Assembly: GCA_020631175.1 (NCBI GenBank)
Contig: JAHDHT010000004.1
Coordinates: forward strand, 15,083 to 21,807
Reading direction: 5' to 3'
DNA: 6,725 nucleotides
From: Chitinophagales bacterium
GTDB lineage: Bacteria; Bacteroidota; Bacteroidia; Chitinophagales; JAHDHT01
Shown here: positions 5,033 to 6,725 of the stretch, in pieces
Position numbering within the stretch: the stretch's first letter is position 1
Layout: each line of letters begins with the position of its first letter
The notes under the pieces: generated by a model
What the model saw: only the letters and a program-made list of their open reading frames with translations
What the model was told of the DNA's origin: nothing
The model's database searches: none
Position numbers and translations under genes: made by a program

Positions 5033-5908
5033 TTACTCAAATGAAATAAAATCTGTGGGGTTGAGCGGAGAGTTATTTTGCCAAAGCTCGAAATGTAAGT
5101 GAGGACCTGTCGTACGTTCCCCACTATTGCCGATTATGGCAATAACATCACCTGCGCTAACGAAGTTACCAACTTTTTTCAACAATTTAGAATTATGCTT
5201 ATAGAAAGAGACCAGATTATTGCTGTGTTGAATGCCTATTACATTGCCGGTTTCGACCGTCCATGAAGCTAAAATTACCGTTCCCGGAAGTGCGGCTTTT
5301 ATCGCAGCATCTTCAGGGCCTACAATATCAACTCCAAAGTGTTCAGTTTCCGGTTCAAAGCCTGCTGTAATAAAACCCTTAAGCGGCGCAAAGAAGCTCA
5401 TAGTCTCGATTGTAGCGTTTTCCCCTGAATTAAATCCCGTCAAACTATACTGCAATCGCTCTTCGACTTCTGCCCTTAATAAAGAGTCTTTTTCACTCAC
5501 TCTATCGATGTCAATATTGGAGTAATCTACCGTATCCGGAGTACGAGCTATTGAACTGCTGTCATTTACTCCAACACTACCCGTCATAATGTTTCTCAAA
5601 TTGTTGATATATGCATCCTGAGCAGCTACTAAAAACTCTAAAGAGTCTGTTTTTGAGCTTAAAACAATCAAATCATCCCTGAATTCAAGATCACCATAAC
5701 CCGGGATCAATTCTTTAAGCGGTGTAAGAATAATCGCCAGCATTAAAATAGTAATGAGAACGACGAGAATTGTACTGATTAACAGGTACACATTCATCCT
5801 CGATAAGCGGAAGGAAATACGCTCTTCCAGGGTCTCATCATTCATTACAACAAGCCTGTACTTATTACTTAATCGTTCAAAGAAATTTTTCTTAATTTTA
5901 CGCCACAT
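5033..5908 (-). CDS. Membrane-anchored M23 (LytM-type) metallopeptidase
   Basis: The protein has 291 residues: a basic cytoplasmic start, one membrane helix at about 40-61, a linker of about 110 residues that is probably helical and spans the periplasm, and an M23 peptidase domain from about 172 to 287. The zinc ligands of the family are all present: HFGVD (His190, Asp194) and HLHFELW (His270, His272), plus YKHNS (His238) and the GNSGERTTGP loop. It is therefore likely an active endopeptidase cutting peptidoglycan cross-links, unlike LytM relatives that only activate amidases. An AAAGAGG ribosome site lies 7 bases before the ATG. It opens a five-gene cluster with a bactofilin next, suggesting that the bactofilin directs it. 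It is divergent from the PorW-like gene. Confidence 0.93.
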   Translation of the reverse strand: MWRKIKKNFFERLSNKYRLVVMNDETLEERISFRLSRMNVYLLISTILVVLITILMLAIILTPLKELIPGYGDLEFRDDLIVLSSKTDSLEFLVAAQDAYINNLRNIMTGSVGVNDSSSIARTPDTVDYSNIDIDRVSEKDSLLRAEVEERLQYSLTGFNSGENATIETMSFFAPLKGFITAGFEPETEHFGVDIVGPEDAAIKAALPGTVILASWTVETGNVIGIQHSNNLVSFYKHNSKLLKKVGNFVSAGDVIAIIGNSGERTTGPHLHFELWQNNSPLNPTDFISFE

Positions 5909-6002
5909 TATTGTACCTCTTTAGAACTTTCACGTCCATAATATTTAGAATAATAATTCTACTTTTTATCTGTTAAATATAAGATCAAAAATTTCCTGAA
6001 AA
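5909..6002. promoter_or_regulatory. Divergent intergenic region between M23 and PorW-like genes
   Basis: These 94 AT-rich bases must hold promoters for both directions. On the minus strand TATATTTA (5983-5976) is one base off the -7 pattern TAnnTTTG, but no good -33 partner stands at the right distance, so I leave the promoters unassigned. A small inverted repeat, TAGAAT/ATTCTA around 4 bases, lies at 5946-5961. The M23 ribosome site is at 5916-5922. Confidence 0.5.
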
Positions 6003-6725
6003 TTGACATTTTTCAATCATAAATCGCTCATAATCTTTGCCTTATTGCTTCTGCCATTCGCAGGACAGGCGCAGAAAAAGTCGCCGAAGAGCAAGAAAGG
6101 TCCATCGATATTCAAAAAAGCGTATCACGACCTCACTACACATTACAATTATTACTTTAATTCGAAGTTAGCGCTCGATCAAAGTAAACGGCAACTTTCA
6201 GAGCAGCACAAAGATAATTATAATGAAATACTTAGTGTTAAAAAGCAAGGTGATGAAGATGAACGTTCTGGTGTAGCTCCGGCTATGGACGACGTAATCA
6301 AGCGATCATCGATTGCTATTCAAATACATAAGATTTCAAAATGGGTGGATGATTGCTACTTCCTGATAGGGCAAGCCAACTATTACAAAGGAGATTATCT
6401 CGCATCCATCCAAACCTTCCAGTACATTGAAAGTGAATTCAAAGATAAGTACAGGAAAACAGATTTTGCAGATAGTGCTGAAGCTAAGGCCGCTAAAGAA
6501 GCAAACGAAAAAGAAAAAGCTGAAGCACAAAAAGCAAATCCCGGTGCGCCTTCTAAAGCAGCAAGCCAAAACAAACAAAAAGCAAAATCAGCAAAACAAA
6601 GGCAGAAAGACAGAGCTAAAGAGGCCAAAAAAAGAAATAAGGAAAAACAAAAAGCGCGAAAGCGAAGACAAAAAGGGAAATCTTCTAATGATCGGGTAAA
6701 AGAAGTTCAGAAAGAATTAGATGCA
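6003..6725 (+). CDS. PorW/SprE-like TPR protein, N-terminal part (cut by window edge)
   Basis: The reading frame is open to the window edge (241 codons) and has no ATG; an in-frame stop at 5997-5999 leaves TTG at 6003 as the only sensible start. Residues 1-23 are a clear signal peptide (KSLIIFALLLLPF then AGQA, cut before Gln24). PorW and SprE belong to the type IX secretion and gliding machinery of Bacteroidota. The match lies in residues 38-150: THYNYYFNSKLAL, DNYNEILSV, then KWVDDCYFLIGQANYYKGDY and FQYIESEF, which equals the family's KWIDDCYxLIGKAxFYK and the start of a TPR. Known SprE/PorW proteins are often lipoproteins; here there is no lipobox Cys. From 157 to 226 comes a Lys/Ala/Gln/Arg-rich insertion, acidic-alanine first and then strongly basic, likely a helix or disordered. 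The family call is strong, the exact role is inferred. Confidence 0.85.
   Translation, partial: MTFFNHKSLIIFALLLLPFAGQAQKKSPKSKKGPSIFKKAYHDLTTHYNYYFNSKLALDQSKRQLSEQHKDNYNEILSVKKQGDEDERSGVAPAMDDVIKRSSIAIQIHKISKWVDDCYFLIGQANYYKGDYLASIQTFQYIESEFKDKYRKTDFADSAEAKAAKEANEKEKAEAQKANPGAPSKAASQNKQKAKSAKQRQKDRAKEAKKRNKEKQKARKRRQKGKSSNDRVKEVQKELDA

Noticed and set aside
5232..5525. Plus-strand open frame of 97 codons inside the M23 gene
   Set aside because: It is antisense to the conserved peptidase domain, with no recognisable protein.
5946..5961. Small inverted repeat TAGAAT/ATTCTA between the divergent genes
   Set aside because: Six-base arms in very AT-rich DNA are expected by chance, and there is no second copy.
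6336..6628. Two minus-strand frames rich in Phe, Cys, Ala and Leu
   Set aside because: They are the complement of the Lys/Ala-rich PorW-like coding region, which produces hydrophobic-looking shadows.
6427..6699. Plus-strand Lys-rich frame of 90 codons
   Set aside because: It is a +1 shadow of the PorW-like frame; only the frame starting at 6003 has a signal peptide and family motifs.

Overview
The window looks like a chromosomal segment of a member of the Bacteroidota. The reasons are low GC content, a promoter that fits the Bacteroidota pattern (TTTG, 20 bases, TAnnTTTG), weak Shine-Dalgarno use at several genes, and a PorW/SprE-type gliding/secretion gene divergent from an M23 peptidase and bactofilin cluster. 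There are nine protein-coding genes, two of them cut by the window edges. I see no RNA genes, CRISPR array or insertion sequence.

Left half (1-3330, minus strand) is a nicotinamide salvage locus. Reading 5'->3' on the minus strand, it holds an NrtR-type Nudix/winged-helix regulator, a short ribose-phosphate pyrophosphokinase (Prs), a full-length nicotinamide phosphoribosyltransferase (NadV/NAMPT), and the start of an unknown lipoprotein 17 bases after nadV. Prs would make PRPP, and NadV would join PRPP to nicotinamide to give NMN. The adenylyltransferase that turns NMN into NAD is not here. Three copies of a 21-bp palindrome (arms TTTGCGTA and TACGCAAA around 5 bases) lie only around the regulator: at its start codon, across its stop codon, and in the prs promoter. 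They are very likely the NrtR operators, so the regulator would control itself and the salvage genes.

Middle to right (3402-5908, minus strand) is a tightly packed five-gene cluster: a membrane-anchored M23 peptidase, a bactofilin, an AtpZ-like protein, a four-helix AtpI-like membrane protein, and a SprT-like metalloprotein. After a 22-base gap, the remaining genes overlap one another. The first pair suggests peptidoglycan and cell-shape work. The AtpZ/AtpI-like pair usually precedes the F-type ATP synthase genes, but here a SprT-like gene follows instead. A hairpin at 3361-3385 may end this transcript.

Right end (6003-6725, plus strand) is the open 5' part of a PorW/SprE-like TPR gene that starts on TTG. 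It has a signal peptide and an unusual lysine/alanine-rich insertion after its first helical repeats. The 94 bases between it and the M23 gene must hold both divergent promoters, but I could not assign them with confidence.
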